Origin: Polyangiaceae bacterium
Lineage (GTDB): Bacteria > Myxococcota_A > Polyangia > Polyangiales > Polyangiaceae
Direction of reading: 5' to 3'
Assembly (NCBI GenBank): GCA_029261965.1
Contig: JAJDAH010000463.1
Coordinates: forward strand, 1-36,660
DNA: 36,660 bases
This document shows, piece after piece, positions 9,505 through 16,539 of this stretch (within the stretch, counting starts at the first letter, position 1; every line of letters begins with the position of its first letter). The notes beneath the pieces are model-generated. The model saw only the letters and a list, made by a program, of their open reading frames with translations, did no database searches and was not told the origin of the DNA. A program made the translations under genes and the position numbers.

Positions 9505-9554
9505 AAAAACACAGCGGCCCCGCGGGAATCCCGCGAGGCCGGCCGTGCATTTTT
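9505..9554. terminator. Probable bidirectional hairpin terminator
   Basis: A GC-rich inverted repeat pairs 9516-9526 with 9530-9540 (GGCCCCGCGGG against CCCGCGAGGCC, with one C-A mismatch) around an AAT loop. T5 follows on the plus strand at 9550-9554, and A5 at 9505-9509 gives T5 on the minus strand. It sits between the convergent nagZ and Cys-rich genes. The T-tracts are 5-10 bases from the stem, so strength is uncertain. Confidence 0.5.
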
Positions 9555-9568
9555 GCGTTCGGGGTCCG

Positions 9569-10771
9569 TCAGCCAGCGCTGGCTTCGCCGCTCGCCGAGG
9601 CACTCGCCTCGACCGAAACGCTGATCTGGACCGAAGCCTCAGCCTGCGCCTTGATCGAACCGGCGATGCAGCCGGCGACCTTGAGTGCCGCCGAGCCCTT
9701 GCCGACCACCTGGCCGATGCCCTTGAGCGAGGCCGTCACGCTGGCCGTGAGGCCCTCGATCTTGCCACCGATGCCCGCCGTCACCTTGATGAGGGCCGGC
9801 AGGTTCGCCTGGAGCGCAGCCTTGAGCTTCATGGCTGCTTCCGCGTCGGCCGCACCCTCGATCGAAATCGAGAGCTTCGGCTCGCTGCACTCGAGCTTGG
9901 CGTTGACCTCGGCGTCGCAGTTCGCCTGGCACTCCGCACTCATCTCCGGCGGCTTCAGCTCGCCCGAGCACTTGGGTGCCTCGAGCTCGACGCTGCAGCC
10001 ACCCGAGCAGGAGCCCGAGCAATCGGCCTTGCCGCTGACCTTGCACGACGCGCTGCAGGTACCCGAGCAGGTCGCGCTGCAAGTGCCTTCGCACTGGCCT
10101 TCGCACGCGCCGCTGCTGTCCTTGCCGTCGCACTTGCCGGAGCAATCGCCTTCGCACTTGCCGGTGCAGGTGCCTGCGCATTCGCCGGAGCACTCCGCGC
10201 CCGCCTCGACCTCGCAGCTGCCGCTGCACTCGCCGGAGCACTTGCCGCTCAGCTCGCCGCCTTCGCACTCGACCTTGACGCTGCCGGGCTCGATGGTGGC
10301 GTCGCACGATGCGGCGCAGTTGGCCATGGCGTCGACCGAAGCCGAACAAACCGGAGGCTCGAAGTCGACCTTGAGCGAGCCGGAGACCTTCGCCTTGACG
10401 TCGCCGATCATCTTCGCGGCAGCGCCGCAAGCGGCCTTCGCCTTGTCGCCCGGGCCGTCGCCACCGGCGACGTCCGCTTCGCTGGCGCCGAGGTCCATCG
10501 CGAGCTTTCCGCACGCGCCGGCGACATCGGCTTCGATGTCCGCCGCGAGCTTTTTGAACGTCGCGCCGGCAGAAAGCGCCGCCTTGAAGTTCCCTTCGAC
10601 CTTCGCGTCGAGGCCAAAGTTCGCGCTCATGATTGCTGAAGGATCGCTGATGTCCGCCGGGCAGCCGCCGGGCATTCCCGGCAGTCCTGGCATGCCTCCG
10701 CAATCGACGAGCAACGGGGCCACGCCAACACACATAATCCCCAGCACCGGTCCTGAAATTCTCTTAGCCAT
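9569..10771 (-). CDS. Exported Cys-rich tetrad-repeat protein, function unknown
   Basis: A 400-residue exported protein with no recognisable catalytic domain. The N-terminus has a short basic start, a hydrophobic segment (about 7-22) and a Cys at 24. The preceding LLVD is an imperfect lipobox (Asp at -1), so signal peptidase I processing is as likely as lipidation. Residues 142-295 hold 26 cysteines, many in Cys-x-Gly-x tetrads (CSGECSGSC-type), arranged 1-3-6-6-3-1 in the core. The region after 300 is Ala/Lys/Val-rich and probably helical, ending in a Ser/Ala/Glu tail. Cys-tetrad proteins of this look occur in myxobacteria (recalled, not searched). A GGAGGA site (10786-10781) nine bases before the ATG suggests strong translation. 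It is monocistronic and could be a surface or spore-coat structural protein; that is speculation. Confidence 0.85.
   Translation of the reverse strand: MAKRISGPVLGIMCVGVAPLLVDCGGMPGLPGMPGGCPADISDPSAIMSANFGLDAKVEGNFKAALSAGATFKKLAADIEADVAGACGKLAMDLGASEADVAGGDGPGDKAKAACGAAAKMIGDVKAKVSGSLKVDFEPPVCSASVDAMANCAASCDATIEPGSVKVECEGGELSGKCSGECSGSCEVEAGAECSGECAGTCTGKCEGDCSGKCDGKDSSGACEGQCEGTCSATCSGTCSASCKVSGKADCSGSCSGGCSVELEAPKCSGELKPPEMSAECQANCDAEVNAKLECSEPKLSISIEGAADAEAAMKLKAALQANLPALIKVTAGIGGKIEGLTASVTASLKGIGQVVGKGSAALKVAGCIAGSIKAQAEASVQISVSVEASASASGEASAG
9887..10348 (-). repeat. Mirror-symmetric cysteine repeat region
   Basis: Codes for residues 142-295 of the Cys-rich protein. Successive Cys-to-Cys distances are 10,4,13,9,4,4,8,4,4,4,4,4,9,4,4,4,4,4,8,4,4,9,13,4,10, which reads the same in both directions. 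Each cysteine position n has a partner at 437 minus n. The DNA is a degenerate tetrad repeat built on TGC codons followed by Ser/Glu-Gly codons. Confidence 0.9.
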
Positions 10772-10780
10772 GCTAATTCA

Positions 10781-10786
10781 TCCTCC
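10781..10786 (-). promoter_or_regulatory. Strong Shine-Dalgarno of the Cys-rich gene
   Basis: GGAGGA on the minus strand, nine bases before ATG 10771. It is one of the best ribosome-binding sites in the window and fixes the start. A small CCGGC/GCCGG hairpin (10797-10810) lies just upstream. Confidence 0.75.
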
Positions 10787-11206
10787 TAGAGGCCCACCGG
10801 CCTCCGCCGGCACTTGGAAGGGCAGTGATCGCCCTAAAACTGTAGTTCCCATCTCGTCCCCGCCGAGTGGGCGGGTTCGCAACCTCGATGGCCGTGGAAG
10901 CAACTCTCGGTCGCCACCAAAACCATCGCGGCCAGCCAAATCGCCCCATTTCGCCCCGTTGTAAAGGGTGAAATTTTCGGGTGTGGCGGTGAGCCAAAAA
11001 CCCTGCCCCAGCCGTCCCTCGCCTTGCTCCACCACGCGACCTCTGTGGCGCAGCCCTGGAGAGCCATATTATCCATTTATTTCCATCACTTAGCCAGGCA
11101 TCAGGCGCAGTCCCTCGGGCGGCACACGAGGAGCCTTCGACCCTTGGCGGGGCCAAAGGCTCGCTCCGATCAGCCCGTTGGAAACCCGACGACTTGGTGC
11201 CGGGCG
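10787..11206. other. Gene-free stretch upstream of the Cys-rich gene
   Basis: No ORF here has credible protein content; the open frames present are shadows with Arg/Pro-rich composition. The stretch must contain the promoter and leader of the leftward Cys-rich gene. It includes an AT-rich patch at 11066-11090 with a GATAAT element on the minus strand (11073-11068) but no good -35 at the right distance. If that were the promoter, the leader would be about 290 nt. A nested hairpin lies at 11131-11162. I see no tRNA or known riboswitch motif. Confidence 0.5.
11131..11162. terminator. Possible hairpin downstream of DUF433 gene
   Basis: GAGCCTT (11131-11137) pairs with AAGGCTC (11156-11162), and an inner TTGG/CCAA pairing (11144-11156) extends it. 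It lies 45 bp past the DUF433 stop. There is no T-tract on the minus strand, so it may be a Rho-type end, a processing site or a leader structure. Confidence 0.3.
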
Positions 11207-11563
11207 CTAGCTCGACGACTTCGGCGAATCGCCGTTGAAGGGCAGATCGATCTGCTTGGTGGGGCGGACGCCTTCGGTCTTCTGGCCGCTTTTTTCCAAG
11301 AGCGTGGCTTCGCGTTCGAGGTCGGCTTCGACAACTTCGGGATTGTCCGCCGCAAACGCGAGCGCGTCGAACACCTTGGCTGGGCCGAGCTTGGGATATC
11401 GGCGCAGGATGGTCTCGACCGGCGTGCCGTTTCGGAAGAACGTCCACAGCCGTCGAACCGGCACGCGGGACCCCACCACATGGGGGCTTCCCCCGAGCAC
11501 GTTCGGGTCGACACGAACGTGGGGGTGCGGAATCAGGACGATGGGGAGGTCTACTTTTCCCAC
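11207..11563 (-). CDS. DUF433 domain protein (orphan antitoxin-like)
   Basis: A small protein of about 118 residues with a clear DUF433 core: VRVDPNVLGGSPHVVGSRVPV, then LWTFFRNGTPVETILRRYPKL, then AKVFDALAFAADNPE. DUF433 proteins are winged-helix-like and are often annotated as antitoxins paired with a DUF5615 PIN-like toxin. No such partner is adjacent here, so the role is open. A C-terminal extension rich in Glu/Lys follows the domain. I chose GTG 11563, which overlaps the end of gnd by 13 bp. The open frame continues upstream inside gnd, and no good ribosome-binding site settles the start. It is probably cotranscribed with gnd. Confidence 0.75.
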   Translation of the reverse strand: MGKVDLPIVLIPHPHVRVDPNVLGGSPHVVGSRVPVRRLWTFFRNGTPVETILRRYPKLGPAKVFDALAFAADNPEVVEADLEREATLLEKSGQKTEGVRPTKQIDLPFNGDSPKSSS

Positions 11564-12954
11564 TCGGTGTGAAACGTTCCGGACTTGTCGAGCCGCTCGT
11601 AGGTGTGCGAGCCGAAGAAGTCGCGTTGTGCCTGGATCATGTTGGCCGGCAGCCGCTGCCTGCGAAGTGCATCGTAGTACGCCAGCGAGCCCGCCGTCGC
11701 GGGCACTGCGATACCCGACCCTTGCGCCAAAGACACGACGCGACGCCACGCCGCTTGACGAACCGCGAGCTCCTCGGCGAAGGACGGGTCGATGAGCAGG
11801 TTCAGTAGTTGCGGGTTTCGGCCGAAAGCTTCCTGAATACGACCGAGAAAACCCGCGCGGATGATGCACCCCGCCTTCCAGATTCTCGCTAGTTCCCCGA
11901 GATTCACGCCCCAGGACCGGTCGTCGCTGGCCTTGCGAATGAGGTGCATGCCCTGGGCGTAGCTGACGCACTTGGCGGCGTAGAGCGCCGCACGGACGTC
12001 GGAAACGAGCTCCGTTCGCTCGGTTTTCGAGGGCGAGGGTCCGCGAAGCACTTTGGCGACCTTCAGGCGATCCTCACGCATGCCCGACAGCACACGAGCG
12101 TCCACCGCGGCGGCTATCGTCGGTACCGGCACCGCCAGGCGCGCCGCGTCCTGCACGGTCCAGCTTCCGGTGCCCTTCATCGACGCCGAATCGACGATGA
12201 CATCGAGCAGGTCCGCGTCGGACTCGTCGTCTTTGCGCGTGAAAATCTTGGCGGTGATCTCGATCAAAAACGACTCGAGCTCGCCTCGATTCCATTCGTC
12301 GAACGTCTCTGCGAGCTCGGCATTCGACAAACCACCGATGTTCTTGAGCACGTCGTAGGCCTCGGCGATCAACTGCATGTCGCCGTACTCGATGCCGTTG
12401 TGAACCATTTTGACGTAGTGCCCGGCGCCGCCGGGACCGATGTACGTGACGCAGGGGCCGTCTTCCACTTGGGCGGCGACCTTCTCGAGCACCGGCGCGA
12501 GTTCGGAATACGCCGCCTCGTCGCCGCCAGGCATCATCGACGGCCCGAGACGGGCGCCTTCAGAGCCGCCGGAGACCCCCATCCCGAAGAACCGCAACCC
12601 TCGCGCGTCGAGCTCTCTCGCCCGCCTCTCGGTGTTCTCGAAAAATTCGTTGCCTCCATCGACGATCAAGTCGCCTTCGTCGAGCAGGGGCGCGATCTTC
12701 GCGATCGTGTCGTCCACGACCTGGCCGGCTTTGACCAGAAGCACGACTCGACGCGGCCGCTCGAGCGACCGGATGAATTCTTCGAGATCTCGAAACCCCT
12801 TGATCGGTGAGCCCGCGGACTCCGAGTCGAACTTGTCGACTTGATCGGCCCACGCATCCCACCCGGCGACGGCGAATCCCTTGTCGGCGATGTTGAGCGC
12901 GAGGTTCTTCCCCATCACGCCGAGCCCGATCATTCCGACCTTGTAGTCCGCCAT
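11551..12954 (-). CDS. gnd: 6-phosphogluconate dehydrogenase, decarboxylating
   Basis: Oxidises 6-phosphogluconate to ribulose-5-phosphate and CO2, producing NADPH in the oxidative pentose-phosphate pathway. From ATG 12954 the protein is 467 residues, the usual length. It shows the Rossmann motif GLGVMG (9-14), the substrate-binding GVSGGSEGARLGPSMMPGG and the catalytic-lysine segment KMVHNGIEYGDMQ. The C-terminal AQRDFFGSHTYER is also typical. The frame is open upstream to 13089, but those residues lack family similarity. It diverges from zwf across about 100 bp and overlaps the DUF433 gene at its 3' end. Confidence 0.95.
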   Translation of the reverse strand: MADYKVGMIGLGVMGKNLALNIADKGFAVAGWDAWADQVDKFDSESAGSPIKGFRDLEEFIRSLERPRRVVLLVKAGQVVDDTIAKIAPLLDEGDLIVDGGNEFFENTERRARELDARGLRFFGMGVSGGSEGARLGPSMMPGGDEAAYSELAPVLEKVAAQVEDGPCVTYIGPGGAGHYVKMVHNGIEYGDMQLIAEAYDVLKNIGGLSNAELAETFDEWNRGELESFLIEITAKIFTRKDDESDADLLDVIVDSASMKGTGSWTVQDAARLAVPVPTIAAAVDARVLSGMREDRLKVAKVLRGPSPSKTERTELVSDVRAALYAAKCVSYAQGMHLIRKASDDRSWGVNLGELARIWKAGCIIRAGFLGRIQEAFGRNPQLLNLLIDPSFAEELAVRQAAWRRVVSLAQGSGIAVPATAGSLAYYDALRRQRLPANMIQAQRDFFGSHTYERLDKSGTFHTEWEK

Positions 12955-13058
12955 GCGGCGGAGCCTATCAGGCCTCTCGTAGGCACCGCGATTCCGATGG
13001 GCGGCACCGGGTTTCGCCCTTGCCTCCAACGTCGCCCGGCGTGACCATCGAGGCGCCG
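12955..13058. promoter_or_regulatory. Divergent gnd/zwf intergenic region
   Basis: About 104 bp between the divergent starts of the two pentose-phosphate dehydrogenase genes, so a shared control region is likely. I found no convincing sigma-70 promoter pair. A GAGG five bases before ATG 13059 is the best ribosome-binding site for zwf. Confidence 0.4.
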
Positions 13059-14615
13059 ATGGAAAGCATTCCCCCTCCAGGTAATCCACTTCGTTCCGGG
13101 ATGGCGACCGATCTGGCGGTGGATCCTTGCGTCGCCGTCATTTTCGGTGCCAGCGGAGACTTGGCCCGTCGAAAGCTGTTGCCGGGCATCTACAACCTCG
13201 GCCGCAATCGCCTCTTGCCCCCAGCGTTCGGCATCGTCGGGTTCGCGCGTCGCGACAAGAGCGACGACGAGTTCCGCGCCTGGATGAAAGAGAGCGTCGA
13301 GCAGCATTCGCGCCACAAACCCATCGACTCCGCGGTTTGGGACGACCTCGCTCAATCGATGGTCTACGTGCAGGGCAACTTCGACGAGCCGGCCGCCTAC
13401 CAGCGGTTGTCGGAAAAGCTCGAGCAACTCGACGAGCAGCGCGGGACCCGCGGCGGCAGAGTTTTCTATCTGTCAGTGCCGGCCGCGTCGGTTCGGCCGA
13501 TCGTCGACAACCTGCACGCCGCCGGTCTCTGCCGGGCGCCGAAGTCTGCGCCGGAAGGCACGTATCCACGGGTCATCGTCGAAAAGCCGTTCGGAGTCGA
13601 TCTCGAAAGCGCGCGCGCACTCAACCGCGACCTGCTCGCCAAGCTGGAAGAGAAGCAGATTTTCCGAATCGACCACTACCTGGGCAAGGAGACGGTGCAA
13701 AACCTCCTGGTTCTGAGGTTCGGCAACACGATCTTCGAGCCGCTTTGGAATCGCGATCACATCTCGCACATCGAGATCACGGCTGCCGAGCACATCGGCA
13801 TGGAAGGTCGCGGAAAATTCTACGAGGCGACCGGGTTGATGCGCGACATCATTCAGAACCACGCCCTGCAGCTGCTTTGCATGGTCACGATGGAGGCTCC
13901 CATCTCTTGGGCGGCCGACGCGGTACGCGATGAAAAGGTGAAGACGCTCCGCGCTCTTCGCCCCATCGTCGGGCACGAAGCAGCACGGTTGAGCACGGTT
14001 CGGGCGCAGTACACCCGCGGCGTCGTGCGTGGCGACGAAGTGCACGGCTATCGCGACGAGCCGGACGTGGCTGCGGAGTCGCAAGTCGAAACCTACGCGG
14101 CCCTCGCCATGCATCTGGACAACTGGCGATGGGGCGGCGTGCCGATCTACTTACGGGCGGCCAAGCGTCTAAAAAAGAAGGTGACGGAAATCGCCCTCAA
14201 CTTCCGAGCACTGCCCCATCCACTGTTTCGGGACGTTCCCGGTGCGGCCGAGCAACCCAACGCGCTCCTCTTGCGTATACAACCCGACGAAGGCATCGCC
14301 ATGCGTTTCGCCACCAAAGTGCCAGGGCAGACCACGGCGATTCGAGAAGTAGCGATGGACTTTCGATACGGGACGGCGTTCGGCGAGGAGAGCCCGGAGG
14401 CGTACGAACGTCTGCTCCTAGATGCGATGCGAGCGGACGCCACCCTGTTCACCCGAGATGACGAAGTCGAGGCCCAGTGGACCTACGTCGACCCCATTCT
14501 CGCGGCATGGCGAGACGGCGAGCCCCGACTCTCGACCTACGAGTCTGGCAGTTGGGGTCCGAGCGAAGCCAAAGCCCTGCTCGCCGTCGAAGGGCACCGC
14601 TGGAGCAAGCCTTGA
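13059..14615 (+). CDS. zwf: Glucose-6-phosphate 1-dehydrogenase
   Basis: Oxidises glucose-6-phosphate to 6-phosphogluconolactone with NADP, the entry step of the oxidative pentose-phosphate pathway. The Rossmann motif FGASGDLARRK is near the N-terminus, and the active-site block RIDHYLGKETVQN is present, followed by RFGNTIFEPLWNRDHI. From ATG 13059 the length is 518 residues. ATG 13101 is an alternative that would start MATDLAVD, 15 residues before the GASGDL motif. The frame also opens at TTG 13020. The stop overlaps the TTG start of opcA (TTGA), and pgl follows, forming a tight three-gene operon. Confidence 0.95.
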   Translation: MESIPPPGNPLRSGMATDLAVDPCVAVIFGASGDLARRKLLPGIYNLGRNRLLPPAFGIVGFARRDKSDDEFRAWMKESVEQHSRHKPIDSAVWDDLAQSMVYVQGNFDEPAAYQRLSEKLEQLDEQRGTRGGRVFYLSVPAASVRPIVDNLHAAGLCRAPKSAPEGTYPRVIVEKPFGVDLESARALNRDLLAKLEEKQIFRIDHYLGKETVQNLLVLRFGNTIFEPLWNRDHISHIEITAAEHIGMEGRGKFYEATGLMRDIIQNHALQLLCMVTMEAPISWAADAVRDEKVKTLRALRPIVGHEAARLSTVRAQYTRGVVRGDEVHGYRDEPDVAAESQVETYAALAMHLDNWRWGGVPIYLRAAKRLKKKVTEIALNFRALPHPLFRDVPGAAEQPNALLLRIQPDEGIAMRFATKVPGQTTAIREVAMDFRYGTAFGEESPEAYERLLLDAMRADATLFTRDDEVEAQWTYVDPILAAWRDGEPRLSTYESGSWGPSEAKALLAVEGHRWSKP

Positions 14616-15667
14616 GCGAGAGCGGACGCGTCAGCGACAAAATCGCCGAGCTCGAGCGAGCGATGCGCGGCATCTGGAGTGATACGAGCGAGCAGGCCAA
14701 GGTGCGCGCTCACACGCTCAACCTCGTGGCAGTTTCCGGCAAGCGGGCCCTGCCGTCTTTCATCCCACTGCTCGACGAAGTGAGCGCGAACCTGTCTGCT
14801 CGCACGGTGCTCATCACCGTGGACCCAACGCTGCCCCCTTGGCAGATGAACGGGAATGTCGAAGCCGTTTGCCGTTTGGATCCCTCCGGGAGCCGCCCGA
14901 CCGTCTGCGCGGATCGCGTCGAACTCGAGCTGGGCGTCGTGGTGACCAAGCGCGCTGGAAGCATCGTCGAGGCGCTGACCGATGCTCGGGTGCCGTCGGT
15001 GCTCTACGTCGGCCCAAACGCCCACGACCACGTCGTCGACGCGCTGGCGCCCTCGGTCGACCGGCTGATCTTCGACAGCGTGGAGCTCGGCGTCGACCGG
15101 GCCGCCGACATCTGCTCGATGTCGGCGGGCCGAATCGAGGACCTCGCCTTCCTTCGCATGCATCGATGGTGCGATCTCGTCGCACGCTTTTTCGACGACC
15201 CGGACCGTCGCCCGGCGGCCCAAGCGATCCGCGCCATCGAGCTGACCCACACGTCGGGAGATCTCCCCGGCTCGAGCGCCCAGACCGACCTTCTCGTGAG
15301 CTGGCTCGGAAGCAAGCTGGGCTGGACCCATCGGGACGAGAAGTTGCTCGACGGTTCGGGCCTAGCCGTCGAGGTGACCGTTCGCACCTCCGAACGTCAG
15401 GATGTTCGCCCGGGAACACTCGACTCGGTGCGAGTAGATGCCGAGGCCGCCGGTAGCCGCGTCCGCGGCGTCATTCAGCGTGAGGCCAATCCCCTGCGCG
15501 CCGCCTGGACGTTGGAAGTCGATGGCGCGCCGCACGCCACGAGGCAGTTCGCTTTCCCGAAACGTCCGGACGCAGACATGGCCTGTCGCGCGGCGGTCGC
15601 GCAGGATGCGAGCTCGCTCGCCCGCGAGGCGCTCGAATTCGTGAAGTCAAAAACGAGGGCGGCATGA
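14612..15667 (+). CDS. opcA: Glucose-6-phosphate dehydrogenase assembly/effector protein OpcA
   Basis: A 351-residue OpcA-family protein. OpcA is known from cyanobacteria and actinobacteria, where it binds and activates or assembles G6PDH and can transmit redox control. The N-terminal helix ELERAMRGIWSD, the LNLVAVSG segment, the nucleic-acid-like LELGVVVTKRAGSIVEAL stretch and the central RMHRWCDLVARFFDDP block are consistent with the family. Position directly between zwf and pgl strongly supports the call. The start is TTG 14612 within the TTGA overlap; the next in-frame ATG would cut into the conserved N-terminus. Cysteines at the middle and C-terminal part could serve redox regulation, but that is inference. 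Confidence 0.85.
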   Translation: MSESGRVSDKIAELERAMRGIWSDTSEQAKVRAHTLNLVAVSGKRALPSFIPLLDEVSANLSARTVLITVDPTLPPWQMNGNVEAVCRLDPSGSRPTVCADRVELELGVVVTKRAGSIVEALTDARVPSVLYVGPNAHDHVVDALAPSVDRLIFDSVELGVDRAADICSMSAGRIEDLAFLRMHRWCDLVARFFDDPDRRPAAQAIRAIELTHTSGDLPGSSAQTDLLVSWLGSKLGWTHRDEKLLDGSGLAVEVTVRTSERQDVRPGTLDSVRVDAEAAGSRVRGVIQREANPLRAAWTLEVDGAPHATRQFAFPKRPDADMACRAAVAQDASSLAREALEFVKSKTRAA

Positions 15668-16446
15668 ATCGAGCGGGCCAGCTACTCATCCGCGCGGACG
15701 GTGCCGAGGTGGCGAAGGAGGCCGCGGCGCTGATGGTCGACGCCATGCAAACCGCGATCGCCGAGCGAGGCGTGGCCAGGGTCGCACTGAGCGGCGGTTC
15801 GACGCCGGGTCCCGCCTACAACGCGCTTGCCGACGCTCGGGGCGTGGATTGGTCGAAGGTTCATTGGTTCTGGGTCGACGAACGTTGCGTGCCCGCCGAC
15901 GATCCTCGGAGCAACTTCGCTGCAGCGAAACGCGACCTTCTCGACAGGATCGGCGCCGCGGCGTCGACGGTTCATCGGATGCGCGGGGAGCTACCACCGA
16001 GTGCGGCGGCGACGACATACGAGGCGACGCTGTGTGCCAAGTTCGGAGTTTCCAGAGAGCGCGCGCTCGATCTCGACGCGGACGGTCGCGCGGGGCTGAG
16101 CTTCGATCTCGTGGTCGCGGGAGCCGGCACCGACGGCCACACGGCTTCGCTTTTTCCGGGAACCGGCGCGGTCGGTCACACGAGCTCTCTCGTGACGGAC
16201 GTGGAGCCCGGTGGCGACCTCGAGCCGCGGGTGACGCTCACTCGACCAGTCCTCGTCGGCGCCCGGAGGACCCTCGTACTGTGCCGCGGCCGACTCAAAG
16301 CCCCGGTCATTCGCGCCGCGCGCGAGGCGGGCGACGAAGAATCGATACCCGCGCGCCTCTACCTCGACGCCCGCCCCGGGTCGGTCACGTGGATAGCCGA
16401 CCGTGACGCCGAGCCGAGGGACAGTATTCCCCCCATGGGAATATAA
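15664..16446 (+). CDS. pgl: 6-phosphogluconolactonase
   Basis: Hydrolyses 6-phosphogluconolactone to 6-phosphogluconate, between the zwf and gnd steps. The 260-residue protein has the DevB/Pgl signatures: ALSGGSTPGPAY (about 40-51), WFWVDERCVPADDPRSNF (about 68-85) and GAGTDGHTASLFPG (about 155-168). It starts at ATG 15664 in an ATGA overlap with opcA, so expression is likely translationally coupled. It is the last gene of the rightward pentose-phosphate operon and faces convergent tkt over an AT-rich spacer. The C-terminal tail beyond the domain runs into that spacer. Confidence 0.94.
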   Translation: MNRAGQLLIRADGAEVAKEAAALMVDAMQTAIAERGVARVALSGGSTPGPAYNALADARGVDWSKVHWFWVDERCVPADDPRSNFAAAKRDLLDRIGAAASTVHRMRGELPPSAAATTYEATLCAKFGVSRERALDLDADGRAGLSFDLVVAGAGTDGHTASLFPGTGAVGHTSSLVTDVEPGGDLEPRVTLTRPVLVGARRTLVLCRGRLKAPVIRAAREAGDEESIPARLYLDARPGSVTWIADRDAEPRDSIPPMGI

Positions 16447-16512
16447 ATACTAGCTATATGGAGTACTCATACTCCCAGCTAGAGTCCATAAATACTCCCC
16501 GGTAAAGAGTAT
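16441..16512. repeat. AT-rich palindromic element between convergent pgl and tkt
   Basis: A short AT-rich island in GC-rich surroundings. One stem-loop spans 16451-16481: outer TAGCT/AGCTA and inner GGAGTA (16460-16465) with TACTCC (16470-16475) around CTCA. A second pairs ATACTC (16492-16497) with GAGTAT (16507-16512). The motif TACTC or its complement recurs several times, and ATAAATACT occurs twice (16443-16451 and 16488-16496). It may terminate both transcripts or be a degenerate repeat element. Confidence 0.6.
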
Positions 16513-16539
16513 CTGCGATCTACTGCGACGCCTCGAGAA

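Noticed and set aside
9887-10348. Tetrad DNA repeats as a possible CRISPR or tandem-repeat array
   Set aside because: Units are codon-level degenerate repeats inside a coding frame, with no uniform repeat-spacer pattern.
9545-10639. Long plus-strand ORF (364 aa) opposite the Cys-rich gene
   Set aside because: Ala/Leu/Arg/Asp low-complexity antisense shadow of the tetrad repeat; the minus frame has a signal peptide, ordered Cys pattern and a strong ribosome-binding site.
10773-11447. Minus-strand ORF of 224 aa across the gene-free stretch
   Set aside because: Arg/Pro/Ser-rich composition with no motif; it overlaps the real DUF433 frame and has no ribosome-binding site.
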